A DNA stretch of 64,000 nucleotides from Marinobacter sp. C7 (lineage in GTDB: Bacteria; Pseudomonadota; Gammaproteobacteria; Pseudomonadales; Oleiphilaceae): positions 124,001 through 188,000 of the forward strand of contig NZ_JAKQZH010000001.1 in assembly GCF_022343555.1 (NCBI RefSeq). Reading direction: 5' to 3'. A program made the position numbers and the translations under genes. How positions within the stretch are numbered: the first letter of the stretch is position 1; every line of letters starts with the position of its first letter. The notes beneath the pieces are model-generated. The model worked only from the letters and a program-made list of their open reading frames with translations. It was not told the DNA's origin and searched no databases. Below are positions 28,073 through 38,415 of the stretch, piece by piece.

Positions 28073-29269
28073 ATGGGCGCCAAACGAATTCTGTTGGGAG
28101 TGACCGGTGGCATTGCCGCCTACAAGTGCGCCGAGCTGGTGCGACTGCTGAAAAAAGCGGACTGCGAGGTTCGAGTGGTGATGACCTCTGGCGCCGAGGC
28201 TTTCGTGACGCCGCTGACCTTCCAGGCGCTCAGCGGCGAGCCGGTGCGGACGTCGCTGCTGGATCCCGAGGCCGAAGCCGGGATGGGCCATATCGAATTG
28301 GCCAAGTGGGCAGAGCAGGTCGTCGTGGCACCGGCCTCGGCCAATTTCATCGCCCGCCTGGCCAACGGCCTGGCGGATGACCTGCTGACCACCGTCTGTT
28401 GTGCGACCGATGCACCCATTGCCATCGCGCCGGCGATGAATCAGGCCATGTGGCGCAATTTCCGGACGCAGCGCAATCTGGCGATGCTGAATGAGGACCC
28501 CCAGGTAACGGTCTGGGGCCCTGATCAGGGCGAGCAGGCCTGCGGTGATACGGGGCCCGGCCGGATGCTGGAGCCGGAGACCCTGGCAGCACTGATTCTG
28601 GATCAAAGGTCGGGTCCGCTGACCGGCAAGCGGGTGGTGATTACCGCGGGTCCGACCCGGGAGCCGCTGGACCCGGTCCGATACATCAGCAACCATAGTT
28701 CGGGCAAGATGGGCTATGCATTGGCCGATGCCGCCAGGGCTGCCGGCGCCAGGGTCATCCTGGTCAGCGGACCGGTGACGATTGCGCCGCCACCGGGAGT
28801 GGACGTCCGCCCGGTAATGACTGCCGAAGACATGCTCGCCGAATCCATGGCCGCGGTCGATGAGGGCTGTGATGTCTTTATCGCGACCGCCGCGGTGGCG
28901 GATTACCGCCCACAGACCTGCGCCGATGACAAGATCAAGAAGGCCAGTGAGGCCATGTCCCTGGCGCTGGTGCGCAATCCCGACACGCTGGCGACGGTGG
29001 CAGCGCGCGCCGATGCACCCTTTACCGTGGGCTTCGCGGCAGAAACGACCGATGTGGCCCGCTATGCCACCGACAAGATGGCCCGGAAGAAGCTGAACAT
29101 GATCGTCGCCAATGACGTTTCTGCACCCGGGTTGGGCTTCAATAGCGACAACAACGCGGTCACGGTGTTCTGGCCCGGGGGGCAGGAGCATATCGGACCC
29201 GACCGCAAACACACCATTGCCACCCGGCTGGTGGCCCTGATTGGCGAACACCTGGAAGCAACTTCATGA
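28073..29269 (+). CDS. coaBC: Bifunctional phosphopantothenoylcysteine decarboxylase / phosphopantothenate-cysteine ligase
   Basis: A 398-residue Dfp/CoaBC that performs two consecutive steps of CoA synthesis. The N-terminal CoaC flavoprotein domain (about 1-190) has [16 protein letters not shown], the FMN-site [17 protein letters not shown], and the [11 protein letters not shown] and MLNEDP segments. The C-terminal CoaB ligase domain (about 195-398) has the signatures [31 protein letters not shown] and KIKK. I chose the ATG at 28073 (GGAG six bases upstream). Its stop overlaps the dut start in ATGA, indicating translational coupling. Confidence 0.96.
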   Translation: MGAKRILLGVTGGIAAYKCAELVRLLKKADCEVRVVMTSGAEAFVTPLTFQALSGEPVRTSLLDPEAEAGMGHIELAKWAEQVVVAPASANFIARLANGLADDLLTTVCCATDAPIAIAPAMNQAMWRNFRTQRNLAMLNEDPQVTVWGPDQGEQACGDTGPGRMLEPETLAALILDQRSGPLTGKRVVITAGPTREPLDPVRYISNHSSGKMGYALADAARAAGARVILVSGPVTIAPPPGVDVRPVMTAEDMLAESMAAVDEGCDVFIATAAVADYRPQTCADDKIKKASEAMSLALVRNPDTLATVAARADAPFTVGFAAETTDVARYATDKMARKKLNMIVANDVSAPGLGFNSDNNAVTVFWPGGQEHIGPDRKHTIATRLVALIGEHLEATS

Positions 29270-29727
29270 CCAAAAAGACCCTGCAAGTCCGGATCCTTGA
29301 CGACCGGATCGGTACCAGTATCCCGTTCCCCGAATATGCAACTGAAGGTTCTGCGGGGCTGGATCTCAGAGCCTGCCTGAAAGAGCCGCTCGTGCTGGAG
29401 CCGGGCCAGACCGATCTGATCCCCACAGGTTTGTCGATCCACATTGCCGATCCCGCCCTGGCGGCCATGATTCTTCCCCGCAGCGGGCTGGGCCACAAGC
29501 ACGGTATTGTGCTTGGCAATCTGGTGGGCCTGATCGACTCCGATTACCAGGGCGAGTTGATGGTTTCGTGCTGGAACCGGGGCAACACCACGTTCACGGT
29601 GAATGTTGGCGAGCGGATCGCTCAGCTGGTATTGGTGCCGGTGGTGCAGGCCGATTTTGAGGTAGTGGATGAATTTGATGCCAGTGACCGGGGGGAGGGC
29701 GGCTTCGGCTCCACAGGTAGCCACTGA
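29266..29727 (+). CDS. dut: dUTP diphosphatase
   Basis: A 153-residue trimeric dUTPase that hydrolyses dUTP to dUMP and PPi. The five motifs are in order: [11 protein letters not shown] (1), [10 protein letters not shown] (2), [15 protein letters not shown] (3), [12 protein letters not shown] (4) and [10 protein letters not shown] (5). The start overlaps coaBC by four bases. The order coaBC-dut-algC-argB is the same as in Pseudomonas. Confidence 0.97.
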   Translation: MTKKTLQVRILDDRIGTSIPFPEYATEGSAGLDLRACLKEPLVLEPGQTDLIPTGLSIHIADPALAAMILPRSGLGHKHGIVLGNLVGLIDSDYQGELMVSCWNRGNTTFTVNVGERIAQLVLVPVVQADFEVVDEFDASDRGEGGFGSTGSH

Positions 29728-29818
29728 TTGCCCCGGGGCATACCGGCTGTTTTCGGGCCGGCTATACTTTGCGGATGACGGCTCGTTCAGGACGAAAAAT
29801 AACAGCGCAGGATAGATT

Positions 29819-32443
29819 ATGAAGCTCGGCTGGAAAAAGTCTTCAGAAGACAGGTCAGGCGAAAAGCCAGCGAAAAGCAAAGCGACGGGCAGGGGCAAGA
29901 CGTCCGGGCCCCGGCTCAAGCGTCTGACTTCCATCGCGGCCGGCCAGGCTCTGATCGTGGTGCTGGCCGGGATCGCCTCCGTCGCGTTGCTGCACTTCAT
30001 GGTGGTCCTGCCCTCCGGCAGCGAGCGCCTCGAGATCCAGCAAAACCACGAGGTGGAGGCTGCGGCCGAGCGACTGAACCGCTATCTCGAGCTGTTGCAA
30101 CAGGGCGTCGAGGGCCTGGCGTCCCAGGCCTACGTCAGGCAGTCCGTGCAGGGCGGAGGATCGGAAGGCGAGGCGGAGCAGCAGCTCGCGGGAGCCCTGC
30201 CGGGTGTCCAGGCCGCGTACCTCTTTCCGGCCGGAGCCATTCCCCGCTCCGTCGATGATGATGCCCTGCTGGGTTTCGCCGGCCTCGAGCTGGCACGCAC
30301 GGCGGAAGCCGGTGGCAAGCTTTATCCGGATGCTTTCCCGAGAGACGATCGCTGGTTCGTGCAGGTCGCCAGCCCCGTTCGCAATCCCGGGGGCGGCGCC
30401 GCCATCGGCAGTTTGCTGATGGTATTCGAAGCGTCACGGCTGCAGCCGCTGTTGTCCGTGGTCAATCCGGATCTGGGCGGCCAGCTCGCGCTGGTACAGA
30501 CGGTCTCCGGTACTGCAAGGACCGTTGTGAGCAAGGGAGCCGGCAATGGCGAGCCGGTCAGCCGCACCCTGGTTAATCCCGACTGGTCTGTGGCCTATAG
30601 GCCGGCTCGGGTGCCGGCCCCGCCGGTGGACACGATGGTCATCGCCCTGATGGTGGGTGTGCCTGTGCTGATCGCCGCTGTTGCGGTGTGGCTCCTGCTG
30701 GGCAGCGCCCAGCGCAGTCTGCGGCAGGATGTGGCTTCCCTGGTCCAGTGGGCCCAGAAGGTTTTCGGCGGCGAGCGTTCGAGGCCGCCCGGCTTCCGCT
30801 GGGACATGATTGCCTCCACCGGTGAGGTCCTGTACCGGTTGTCCCAGGCCGTGGACAAACGTATGGCCCGTAGCTCGGGTGCGGCAACTGCCAAACAGGG
30901 GGTGCGTCCGCCGAAAGCGGGAGCGGAGGAAGAGCCGCTGTTCCAGGACAAGGATGTGCTCGACATCGATATGATGGACGGGGACGAGGATGTGCTGGGT
31001 TTCAGTGGCGACACCAGTCCGCCAGAGCGTGAAGCCACTCCGCAAGCCTTCCCTGCCGAAGGTCCGGACCTGCAGCTGTCTCCCGAGATCTTCCGGGCCT
31101 ACGATATCCGCGGCATTGTCGGTGAGACCCTGTCCGAGGATGTGGTTCGCGTTATTGGTCAGGCCATCGGTTCTGAAGCGGTTGCCAGGGGTGTCGGAGC
31201 GCTCTGTGTCGGGTATGACGGGCGCCATTCCAGCCCCGGGCTGGCGGATGCGCTGGCTCAGGGCGTCATGGCAGCGGGCTGTAATGTCATCCATATCGGC
31301 GCGGTGCCCACCCCGGTGCTCTATTTTGCGACCCATGAACTGCAGACCGGCTCTGGCGTGATGGTGACCGGCAGTCACAATCCGGCCAATTACAACGGTC
31401 TGAAAATCATGCTCGGCGGGGAAACGCTTTCCGGTGAGGCCATCCAGCAACTGTACCAGCGGGTTGAGGCCGGTGATCTGGTTACCGGGCAGGGCGAGGA
31501 ATCCAGCCAGGACGTGCGCCGGGCCTACCTCGACCGGATTGTGGGGGATATTGCGGTTGCCGCGCCTCTCAAGGTGGTCGTCGATGCCGGTAACGGCATC
31601 GCCGGGGAGCTGGCGCCGATACTTATCGAGGAGCTGGGGTGTGAGGCAATTCCCCTGTACTGCGAGGTGGACGGCGATTTTCCCAACCATCATCCGGATC
31701 CTGGCAAGCCGGCCAACCTGGAAGACCTGATTGCCCGGGTCCAGGCCGAGGGCGCGGATCTCGGTGTTGCCTTCGACGGTGATGGCGACCGGCTCGGCGT
31801 GGTGACCAATACCGGTAAAATCATCTGGCCGGACCGGCTGCTGATGCTGTTTGCCCGGGATGTGGTGTCGCGTAATCCCGGTGCCGATGTGCTCTACGAC
31901 GTCAAGTGCAGCCGCCTGCTCGCCAATGTGATCTCCGAAGCCGGCGGCCGGCCGATCATGTGGAAAACCGGTCATTCGCTGATGAAGGCCAGGATGAAGG
32001 AAACGGGCGCCCTGCTGGCCGGCGAAATGAGCGGTCACATCTTCTTTGGCGAGCGCTGGTACGGGTTCGATGACGGGCTCTATTCTGCGGCCCGGCTGCT
32101 GGAAATCCTGGGTATCGAGGATCGTCACTGTGACGAGGTGTTCGAGGATTTCCCGGAGGATGTGAGCACTCCCGAGCTCAATGTCGAAGTGACCGAGAGC
32201 AGCAAGTTCGACATCATTGAGCGCCTGGGTGCCGAAGGGGATTTTGGTGATGGCAGCATCAGTACCATTGACGGTATTCGCGTAGACTATGCCGACGGCT
32301 GGGGTCTGTGCCGGGCCTCCAACACCACGCCGGTGCTGGTACTCCGGTTTGAAGGTGAGACCCAAGAGGCCCTGGACCGGATCCGGGAGGTGTTCCGGGA
32401 GCAGTTGCAGCGGGTGGCTCCCGATATCGTGACCGACTTCTGA
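29819..32443 (+). CDS. algC: Phosphomannomutase/phosphoglucomutase AlgC with membrane-bound N-terminal half
   Basis: An 874-residue protein. Residues about 1-37 are basic and cytoplasmic. A hydrophobic helix (about 38-65), a predicted periplasmic domain (about 66-270), a second helix (about 272-294) and an acidic linker (about 370-415) precede the mutase. The mutase begins near 418 and has the phosphoserine Ser519 in TGSHNPANYNG, the metal loop Asp653-GDG-Asp657, the sugar-specificity loop GEMSGHIFF and the phosphate-binding RASNTTPV. It interconverts mannose-1/6- and glucose-1/6-phosphates for LPS and exopolysaccharide. A long N-terminal extension also occurs in some Pseudomonas AlgC annotations. 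CAGGA seven bases before the ATG is the likely ribosome site. Confidence 0.93.
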   Translation: MKLGWKKSSEDRSGEKPAKSKATGRGKTSGPRLKRLTSIAAGQALIVVLAGIASVALLHFMVVLPSGSERLEIQQNHEVEAAAERLNRYLELLQQGVEGLASQAYVRQSVQGGGSEGEAEQQLAGALPGVQAAYLFPAGAIPRSVDDDALLGFAGLELARTAEAGGKLYPDAFPRDDRWFVQVASPVRNPGGGAAIGSLLMVFEASRLQPLLSVVNPDLGGQLALVQTVSGTARTVVSKGAGNGEPVSRTLVNPDWSVAYRPARVPAPPVDTMVIALMVGVPVLIAAVAVWLLLGSAQRSLRQDVASLVQWAQKVFGGERSRPPGFRWDMIASTGEVLYRLSQAVDKRMARSSGAATAKQGVRPPKAGAEEEPLFQDKDVLDIDMMDGDEDVLGFSGDTSPPEREATPQAFPAEGPDLQLSPEIFRAYDIRGIVGETLSEDVVRVIGQAIGSEAVARGVGALCVGYDGRHSSPGLADALAQGVMAAGCNVIHIGAVPTPVLYFATHELQTGSGVMVTGSHNPANYNGLKIMLGGETLSGEAIQQLYQRVEAGDLVTGQGEESSQDVRRAYLDRIVGDIAVAAPLKVVVDAGNGIAGELAPILIEELGCEAIPLYCEVDGDFPNHHPDPGKPANLEDLIARVQAEGADLGVAFDGDGDRLGVVTNTGKIIWPDRLLMLFARDVVSRNPGADVLYDVKCSRLLANVISEAGGRPIMWKTGHSLMKARMKETGALLAGEMSGHIFFGERWYGFDDGLYSAARLLEILGIEDRHCDEVFEDFPEDVSTPELNVEVTESSKFDIIERLGAEGDFGDGSISTIDGIRVDYADGWGLCRASNTTPVLVLRFEGETQEALDRIREVFREQLQRVAPDIVTDF

Positions 32444-32452
32444 CCCTGCTGA

Positions 32453-33403
<951 letters not shown>

Positions 33404-33421
33404 TTCCCGAGGAGTTTCCGG

Positions 33422-34672
33422 ATGAAGCGGTTGCTGACCCTGTTGATTGTACTCGTCTTCCTGACCTTTGCGGCTTTCAAGGGGGCTGTCTGGTGGTTGG
33501 CAGACCAGCGCCTGGCAGAGGCCCGTCTGGCCTTGGACGAGTACGGGGTGCTTGAGCGGGGCAGTATCGGGTCCGGTGCCGACGGGCGGCTGGTACTGAC
33601 CAACGGACGGTGGCAGGATTTTCGTCTGACCCAGCCCCTGGAGTCGGGGCGTGTCGAATTCGACGCCGGCTCGCCGGTGGCGCTGCTGACCGCCCTGGCC
33701 GACCCGGGCGAGCTGCCTGGGGAGTGGTTGCTCCGGGCTGAGGGGCTGGGGTTAAAGCTTGACGCCACCATGTTCCGGAACTGGGTAACGGCCGAAGGCA
33801 CCAATGTAGAGGGAGACCCGGCACTGCTGGTGCTGCCCTGTGCGCCGGATCCGCGACAACAACTGGGCAGTGGTGATCTGATGCGGATGGGCATCACTGG
33901 CCTGGCCGGTGAGCTTCTGGTGCAGCAGACCGCCAACGGGCTGTATGGAGAACTGAACACCGCTGGTACCGGCAGTCTGGAGTTGGACTGGCCAGGTGCC
34001 CGGCTGGATCTCATGGCGCCGGAAGATACGCTGGCCAGTTCGGATGCTCCGATGGCGATCACCGTCAGGGATGGCGGTCTGATGCGTCGTGTCGCCGCCT
34101 ACTGTTCCCGGGAGGCGGGGCTGGACACCATGGAGTGGGCCCGCCGCGCTACCGGCGCCCTGGAGCAAGGTTTGAATGCCCGGGGGCTTGCCGCCAGTGA
34201 GCAGTTGCTTGCACTTTACCGGCAGTGGCTGCTGGAGGGGGGTGAGCTGAAATTTGCCATCGAGCCCTCAGAGCCCTGGTTGGGAATCCCGGTCAGGGAA
34301 GCGGACTCAGAAGGTCAGGGGGCTGGCTGGGAAGTGGCGTACAATGGGGCGGGTGTCCCGGACATATACCTGGAGATCCTGCCGCCGGAGCCTGAGACGG
34401 CTGGGGAAAGCGAGGAAGAGTCCCCGGATACCAACGGAAACCCGGCGGTGCAGGAGTGGTATGTCGAGCCTGTCGGGACCGCCGGGCAGTGGATCGGACG
34501 GCAGGTCAGGGTTACCCTTTCCAATGATAATGTGGTGGAAGGTCGCCTGGTCAGCGTCAGTGATCGTGAGCTGGAAGTGGCCCGGGTAGTGGCCGGCGGC
34601 GAGGTGGCCTATCCGATGCTGTTGCGCGCGGTGTCCGGATTCGAGGTCTGGCGCCGTGGCCGGAGTGAATGA
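33422..34672 (+). CDS. Orphan envelope protein between argB and argE, possible Sm-like C-terminus
   Basis: A 416-residue protein I do not recognise as a whole. A signal anchor (LLTLLIVLVFLTFAAFKGAVWWLA, in the first 28 residues) is followed by a predicted periplasmic region with the short-strand pattern of AsmA/DUF945-like proteins. An acidic, Pro-rich linker (about 320-350, EPETAGESEEESPD) leads to a compact final 60 residues (GRQVRVTLSNDNVVEGRLVSV and onward) that read like a small Sm/LSm-type or SH3-like barrel. Two Cys residues are present (PCAPD, YCSRE). GAGGAG precedes the ATG, and it lies 18 bases after argB. Why it sits in the arg cluster is unclear. Confidence 0.75.
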   Translation: MKRLLTLLIVLVFLTFAAFKGAVWWLADQRLAEARLALDEYGVLERGSIGSGADGRLVLTNGRWQDFRLTQPLESGRVEFDAGSPVALLTALADPGELPGEWLLRAEGLGLKLDATMFRNWVTAEGTNVEGDPALLVLPCAPDPRQQLGSGDLMRMGITGLAGELLVQQTANGLYGELNTAGTGSLELDWPGARLDLMAPEDTLASSDAPMAITVRDGGLMRRVAAYCSREAGLDTMEWARRATGALEQGLNARGLAASEQLLALYRQWLLEGGELKFAIEPSEPWLGIPVREADSEGQGAGWEVAYNGAGVPDIYLEILPPEPETAGESEEESPDTNGNPAVQEWYVEPVGTAGQWIGRQVRVTLSNDNVVEGRLVSVSDRELEVARVVAGGEVAYPMLLRAVSGFEVWRRGRSE

Positions 34673-34717
34673 CATCCGATTACCCTTGGTCACCCCGGAT
34701 GGGGTTGAGAGATAACT

Positions 34718-35887
34718 ATGGCACAGTCCGCAGACACCGGGGCGGCGGTCCCGGAACTCAGGGAAATGCTGGCCCGGCTGATTTCCTTGCCCTCGATCAG
34801 CAGTGCTTCGCCCGAGTGGGATCACAGTAATGAGGCGGTGGTTCGTACCCTTGCCGAATGGCTGGAACCCCTGGGCTTCGTGGTGGAGATCCTCGAAGTG
34901 CCGGGCATGCCCGGCAAGTTCAACCTTATTGCCACTCTTGGGCGGGGGCCGGGCGGGCTGGTGTTGTCTGGCCATACCGATACCGTGCCGTTCGATGACA
35001 AGCGCTGGCAAAGCGATCCCTTCACCCTGACCGAGCGGGACAACCGCTGGTATGGGCTGGGTACCTGTGACATGAAGGGCTTCTTCCCGCTGGCGATCGA
35101 GGCGGCACGGGCCTATTCGGGAACGACGCTCAAACAACCGCTGATCATTCTCGCCACGGCGGATGAAGAGAGCTCCATGAACGGCGCCCGCGCGCTGGCC
35201 GAGGCCGGCAAGCCCGAGGCCCGCTATGCGGTCATCGGTGAACCCACCAGCCTCAGGCCGGTACGGATGCACAAGGGCATCATGATGGAGCGCCTGAAGT
35301 TCGAGGGGCAGTCCGGCCACTCCTCCAACCCGGCCCTCGGCCGCAATGCCATGGAGGGGATGCACGAGGCCCTGACCGAACTGCTGGCGCTTCGGGGTCA
35401 GTGGCAGGAGAAATACCGGAATGCCAACTTTGAAGTCCAGTTTCCCACCCTGAACCTGGGCTGCATTCATGGCGGGGATAACCCCAACCGCATCTGTGCC
35501 CAGTGCGAGCTGCACTTCGACCTCCGGCCGCTTCCGGGCATGGCCATGGAGGACCTTCGGCAGGCGATTCTGGCCAGGGTCCAGCCGGTTGCCGAGCGGC
35601 GGGATCTGGGGCTGGTTTTCGAACCCCTGTTCGACGGTGTGCCACCGTTCGAGACGCCCGCCGATGCCGCGCTGGTGCGAGCCTGTGAAAAACTCACGGG
35701 GCATACCGCCCATGCCGTGGCCTTTGCCACGGAAGCACCGTGGCTCCAGAAGCTGGGCCTGGAGACTCTGGTGATGGGGCCGGGGTCCATTGACCAGGCG
35801 CACCAGCCGGACGAATACCTGGAGCTGTCCCAACTGGAACCCACAGTGCGGATACTCCGGGGACTGATCGAGGAGTTTTGCCTGTGA
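34718..35887 (+). CDS. argE: Acetylornithine deacetylase
   Basis: A 389-residue M20 metallo-hydrolase that releases ornithine from N-acetylornithine. Metal and catalytic motifs in order: SGHTDTVPFD (His and catalytic Asp), GTCDMKGFF (bridging Asp), ATADEESSMNGAR (catalytic Glu pair), VIGEPTSLRPVRMHKG, and a C-terminal GPGSIDQAHQPDEY (His). The dimerisation domain sits in the middle (about 180-290). GAGATAACT precedes the ATG. Having both argE and argA implies the linear acetyl route, although an argJ elsewhere cannot be ruled out. Confidence 0.95.
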   Translation: MAQSADTGAAVPELREMLARLISLPSISSASPEWDHSNEAVVRTLAEWLEPLGFVVEILEVPGMPGKFNLIATLGRGPGGLVLSGHTDTVPFDDKRWQSDPFTLTERDNRWYGLGTCDMKGFFPLAIEAARAYSGTTLKQPLIILATADEESSMNGARALAEAGKPEARYAVIGEPTSLRPVRMHKGIMMERLKFEGQSGHSSNPALGRNAMEGMHEALTELLALRGQWQEKYRNANFEVQFPTLNLGCIHGGDNPNRICAQCELHFDLRPLPGMAMEDLRQAILARVQPVAERRDLGLVFEPLFDGVPPFETPADAALVRACEKLTGHTAHAVAFATEAPWLQKLGLETLVMGPGSIDQAHQPDEYLELSQLEPTVRILRGLIEEFCL

Positions 35888-35900
35888 CGGAGAAACGGAA

Positions 35901-37208
35901 TTGAATTCGAACGACTGGTTGCACGGTTTCCGTCATTCATCACCCTACATCAATGCCCATCGTGGCCGGACGGTGGTGCTGACCATTCCGGGCGACGCCA
36001 TCGAGCACGGCAACTTTATCAATATCATTCACGATATTGCCCTGCTGAGCAGTCTGGGTGTGCGTCTGGTGGTGGCCTTTGGTGCCCGCCCACAGATCCA
36101 GGCCCGTCTGGACGGCGCCAGTGTACAGTCCCGTTTTGAACGTGGCCTGCGGATCACCCCCGAACAGCATTTGTCGATGGTGATGGAAGCCATTGGCGGT
36201 CTTCGGGCCTACCTGGAGAGCCAGCTGTCCATGGGACTGGTCAACTCTCCCATGCACAATGCCCGGATCCGGGTCAGTAGTGGCAACTTCGTCACAGCCC
36301 GCCCCGTGGGTGTGCTGGACGGGGTAGACTTCGGTTACACCGGTCGGGTCCGGCGGATCGATGCCAGCGGTATCGAGAAGCTGCTGGAATTGGGCCACAT
36401 CGTGATATTGCCCCCCATGGGCTACTCGCCCACGGGCGATGCCTTCAACCTGTCCTATGAGGATGTGGGCAGTCAGGTGGCGGCGGCGCTGCAGGCCGAG
36501 AAACTGATTGTGTTCATCGATGATGAGGGGCTGCTGGAGGAGGACGGCACCCTGATCCGGGAACTGTCGGCCCGGCAGGCCTCGGAGCGCCTGGCGGCAG
36601 GTGCTGTCACGGGGCACGATGCGGATCTCCTCAAGGCGGCCTGCGATGCCTGCGTCAAGGGTGTTCGTCGTGCGCACATCATCAGTTACGTCGACGACGG
36701 GGCGTTGCTGGGCGAACTGTTCACCCGGGACGGGTCCGGTACCCTGGTCAGCGGTGACACCTACGAGCAGATCCGCCAGGCCCGGGTGGAAGACATCGGT
36801 GGCATCCTCGAATTGATCCAGCCCCTCGAAGAGCAGGGCGTTCTGGTGCGGCGCTCCCGGGAAATGCTGGAGACCGAGATCGACCGGTTCGTGGTGGCAG
36901 AGCGGGACGGCACTATTGTCGGTTGTGCCGCCCTGTACCATTATCCGGAGGAAAGCGCGGGAGAGCTTTCCTGCTTTGCCGTTGACCCTTCCTATCGCCG
37001 GGCTGGCAGGGGTGATGACATCCTGGCCATGATCGAGAGGCTGGCCCGTGGTCAGGGCATCCAGAAGTTGTTTGTTCTTACTACCCAGACCGAGCACTGG
37101 TTCCGGGAACGCGGTTTCCTGCCCTCAGGTGTCCAGTCCCTGCCGGGCCCCAAGCTGGCCTCGTATAACAGCCAGCGCAACTCAAAGGTCTTCTTCAAAC
37201 CTTTGTGA
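35901..37208 (+). CDS. argA: N-acetylglutamate synthase
   Basis: A 435-residue classical ArgA: an amino-acid-kinase-like arginine-sensing domain (about 1-285) fused to a GNAT acetyltransferase domain (about 290-435). The GNAT motif A is CFAVDPSYRRAGRGDDIL. The protein starts at TTG 35901 with GGAG about ten bases upstream, and no ATG gives the conserved N-terminus (WLHGFRHSSPYINAHRG). It makes N-acetylglutamate from acetyl-CoA and glutamate and is normally inhibited by arginine. Its 3' end overlaps the convergent peptidase gene by 27 bases. Confidence 0.95.
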   Translation: MNSNDWLHGFRHSSPYINAHRGRTVVLTIPGDAIEHGNFINIIHDIALLSSLGVRLVVAFGARPQIQARLDGASVQSRFERGLRITPEQHLSMVMEAIGGLRAYLESQLSMGLVNSPMHNARIRVSSGNFVTARPVGVLDGVDFGYTGRVRRIDASGIEKLLELGHIVILPPMGYSPTGDAFNLSYEDVGSQVAAALQAEKLIVFIDDEGLLEEDGTLIRELSARQASERLAAGAVTGHDADLLKAACDACVKGVRRAHIISYVDDGALLGELFTRDGSGTLVSGDTYEQIRQARVEDIGGILELIQPLEEQGVLVRRSREMLETEIDRFVVAERDGTIVGCAALYHYPEESAGELSCFAVDPSYRRAGRGDDILAMIERLARGQGIQKLFVLTTQTEHWFRERGFLPSGVQSLPGPKLASYNSQRNSKVFFKPL

Positions 37209-38252
37209 AAGCTGGGCCAGCGCCGCCTCACGCTTGGCCGGTGGTTGCTGTCCCAGCTCTTCCACGGCCCGGTAGAAGGCCGGGAAATCATGATCATGAT
37301 CTGACAACAGCTGGCGGAACCCGGGTACGAACTGGTTATACTGCCGGAACAGGGCCAGGTTGGCGTTGTTCAGCGTGACCGGGGCCGGTCCGAACGGTCC
37401 GGGTTCGGTCCAGGACCGGGAGAGCTCCCCGTAAGCCTCGGCCAGTCGGGCCAGGATCCCCTGTTTCCGTTGCCGCACAGTTTCCGGTCCCAACGTCTCC
37501 AGTTGGTTGTAGAGCTGGTCCAGCTGGCTGGTGGCCTCCCGGACCAGTGCCAGGGTCTGGTTCCTCCGTTGCAGTCTGGCCAGCGCCTCCTCGAACCGAT
37601 CCGCCTCCCCGCGGTGCTCCAGCCAGGTTCGCAGTCCTTCCAGCTCGACCGCAGTGGCAAAACTTTCATTGAATGTGGTGTCCTCGGAAATGTAGACCAC
37701 CCGGTGTGCCAGTTCGTGAAACATGAGCGCGACCATCCGGTCCTCATCAAGACGGGTAAACCCGCTGTGCAGAGGGTCGTCAAACCAGCCCAGAGTGGAG
37801 TAGGCCGTAACGCCTCCGATAAAGGTGTCATAACCCTTATCCCGGAACCCGGCCTGCTCGCGCCTGGCATCGTCGAGGCTGAAGTAACCCCGGTAGGCCT
37901 GGCAACCGACCATGGGGTAGCACCAGCTGTGGGGTTTCAGGGAAAACTCCGGTACCGCCACCAGGTTTACCACCACCCAGGGGTGATCGAGTTGCACGTA
38001 TTCCAGGTAGGCTTCGCCCACCGGCAGCGCCAGTCGTTCTCCGGCGAAACGTCTGGCCTCCAGTGCCAGTTCCAGTTTTTCCCGTAGCTCGGAGCGTGTT
38101 TCTGCGTCACCGATAACCTCGGCCACCGGTTCGGCCCGGGTCATCAGGCTGAAATGACCGGAAATTGCCTGGGTGTAGTAGCCAATGGTCGTACACCCGG
38201 TAAGGCCGGTTATCAGTAGCAAAAGAAGATAGATCTGACTAAGCTGTTTCAT
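37182..38252 (-). CDS. Lipoprotein zinc aminopeptidase-like protein (PF10023 type)
   Basis: A 356-residue predicted lipoprotein. The signal peptide MKQLSQIYLLLLLITGLTGC ends in a lipobox with Cys20. The metallopeptidase motif is HELAH, with a downstream NESFA that supplies the third ligand, as in gluzincins. It belongs to the group annotated as predicted aminopeptidases (COG4324). The mature part also has a two-Cys segment (WCYPMVGCQAY) and a long helical C-terminal region. The frame is open 69 codons upstream, but the lipobox fixes the start at 38252. It should face the periplasm. Substrate is unknown. Confidence 0.85.
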   Translation of the reverse strand: MKQLSQIYLLLLLITGLTGCTTIGYYTQAISGHFSLMTRAEPVAEVIGDAETRSELREKLELALEARRFAGERLALPVGEAYLEYVQLDHPWVVVNLVAVPEFSLKPHSWCYPMVGCQAYRGYFSLDDARREQAGFRDKGYDTFIGGVTAYSTLGWFDDPLHSGFTRLDEDRMVALMFHELAHRVVYISEDTTFNESFATAVELEGLRTWLEHRGEADRFEEALARLQRRNQTLALVREATSQLDQLYNQLETLGPETVRQRKQGILARLAEAYGELSRSWTEPGPFGPAPVTLNNANLALFRQYNQFVPGFRQLLSDHDHDFPAFYRAVEELGQQPPAKREAALAQLSQRFEEDL

Positions 38253-38415
38253 GGAACTGGGTGTTATACTTGGGTCGGTTTCCCGTCGGGATTTCGCCAC
38301 TATAGTACAGCTGTAATGCCCATAGTAGCCGGTGGCGTTATCCACCGTTTCAGGGACCCAAACCGGACTCGGGGTGTTCCAGGGTCGGATGGTGGTACGA
38401 AAAATCAGGTTGTTC

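Noticed and set aside
27989..29251. A 420-codon minus-strand frame over coaBC
   Set aside because: It covers exactly the region of the conserved CoaBC gene and has no domain of its own.
30434..32365. A 643-codon minus-strand frame over algC
   Set aside because: It is antisense to the conserved mutase domain and has no recognisable domain or ribosome site.
34307..35833. A 508-codon minus-strand frame over argE and the orphan gene
   Set aside because: It opposes conserved M20 motifs and carries no domain of its own. It is a codon-bias artefact.
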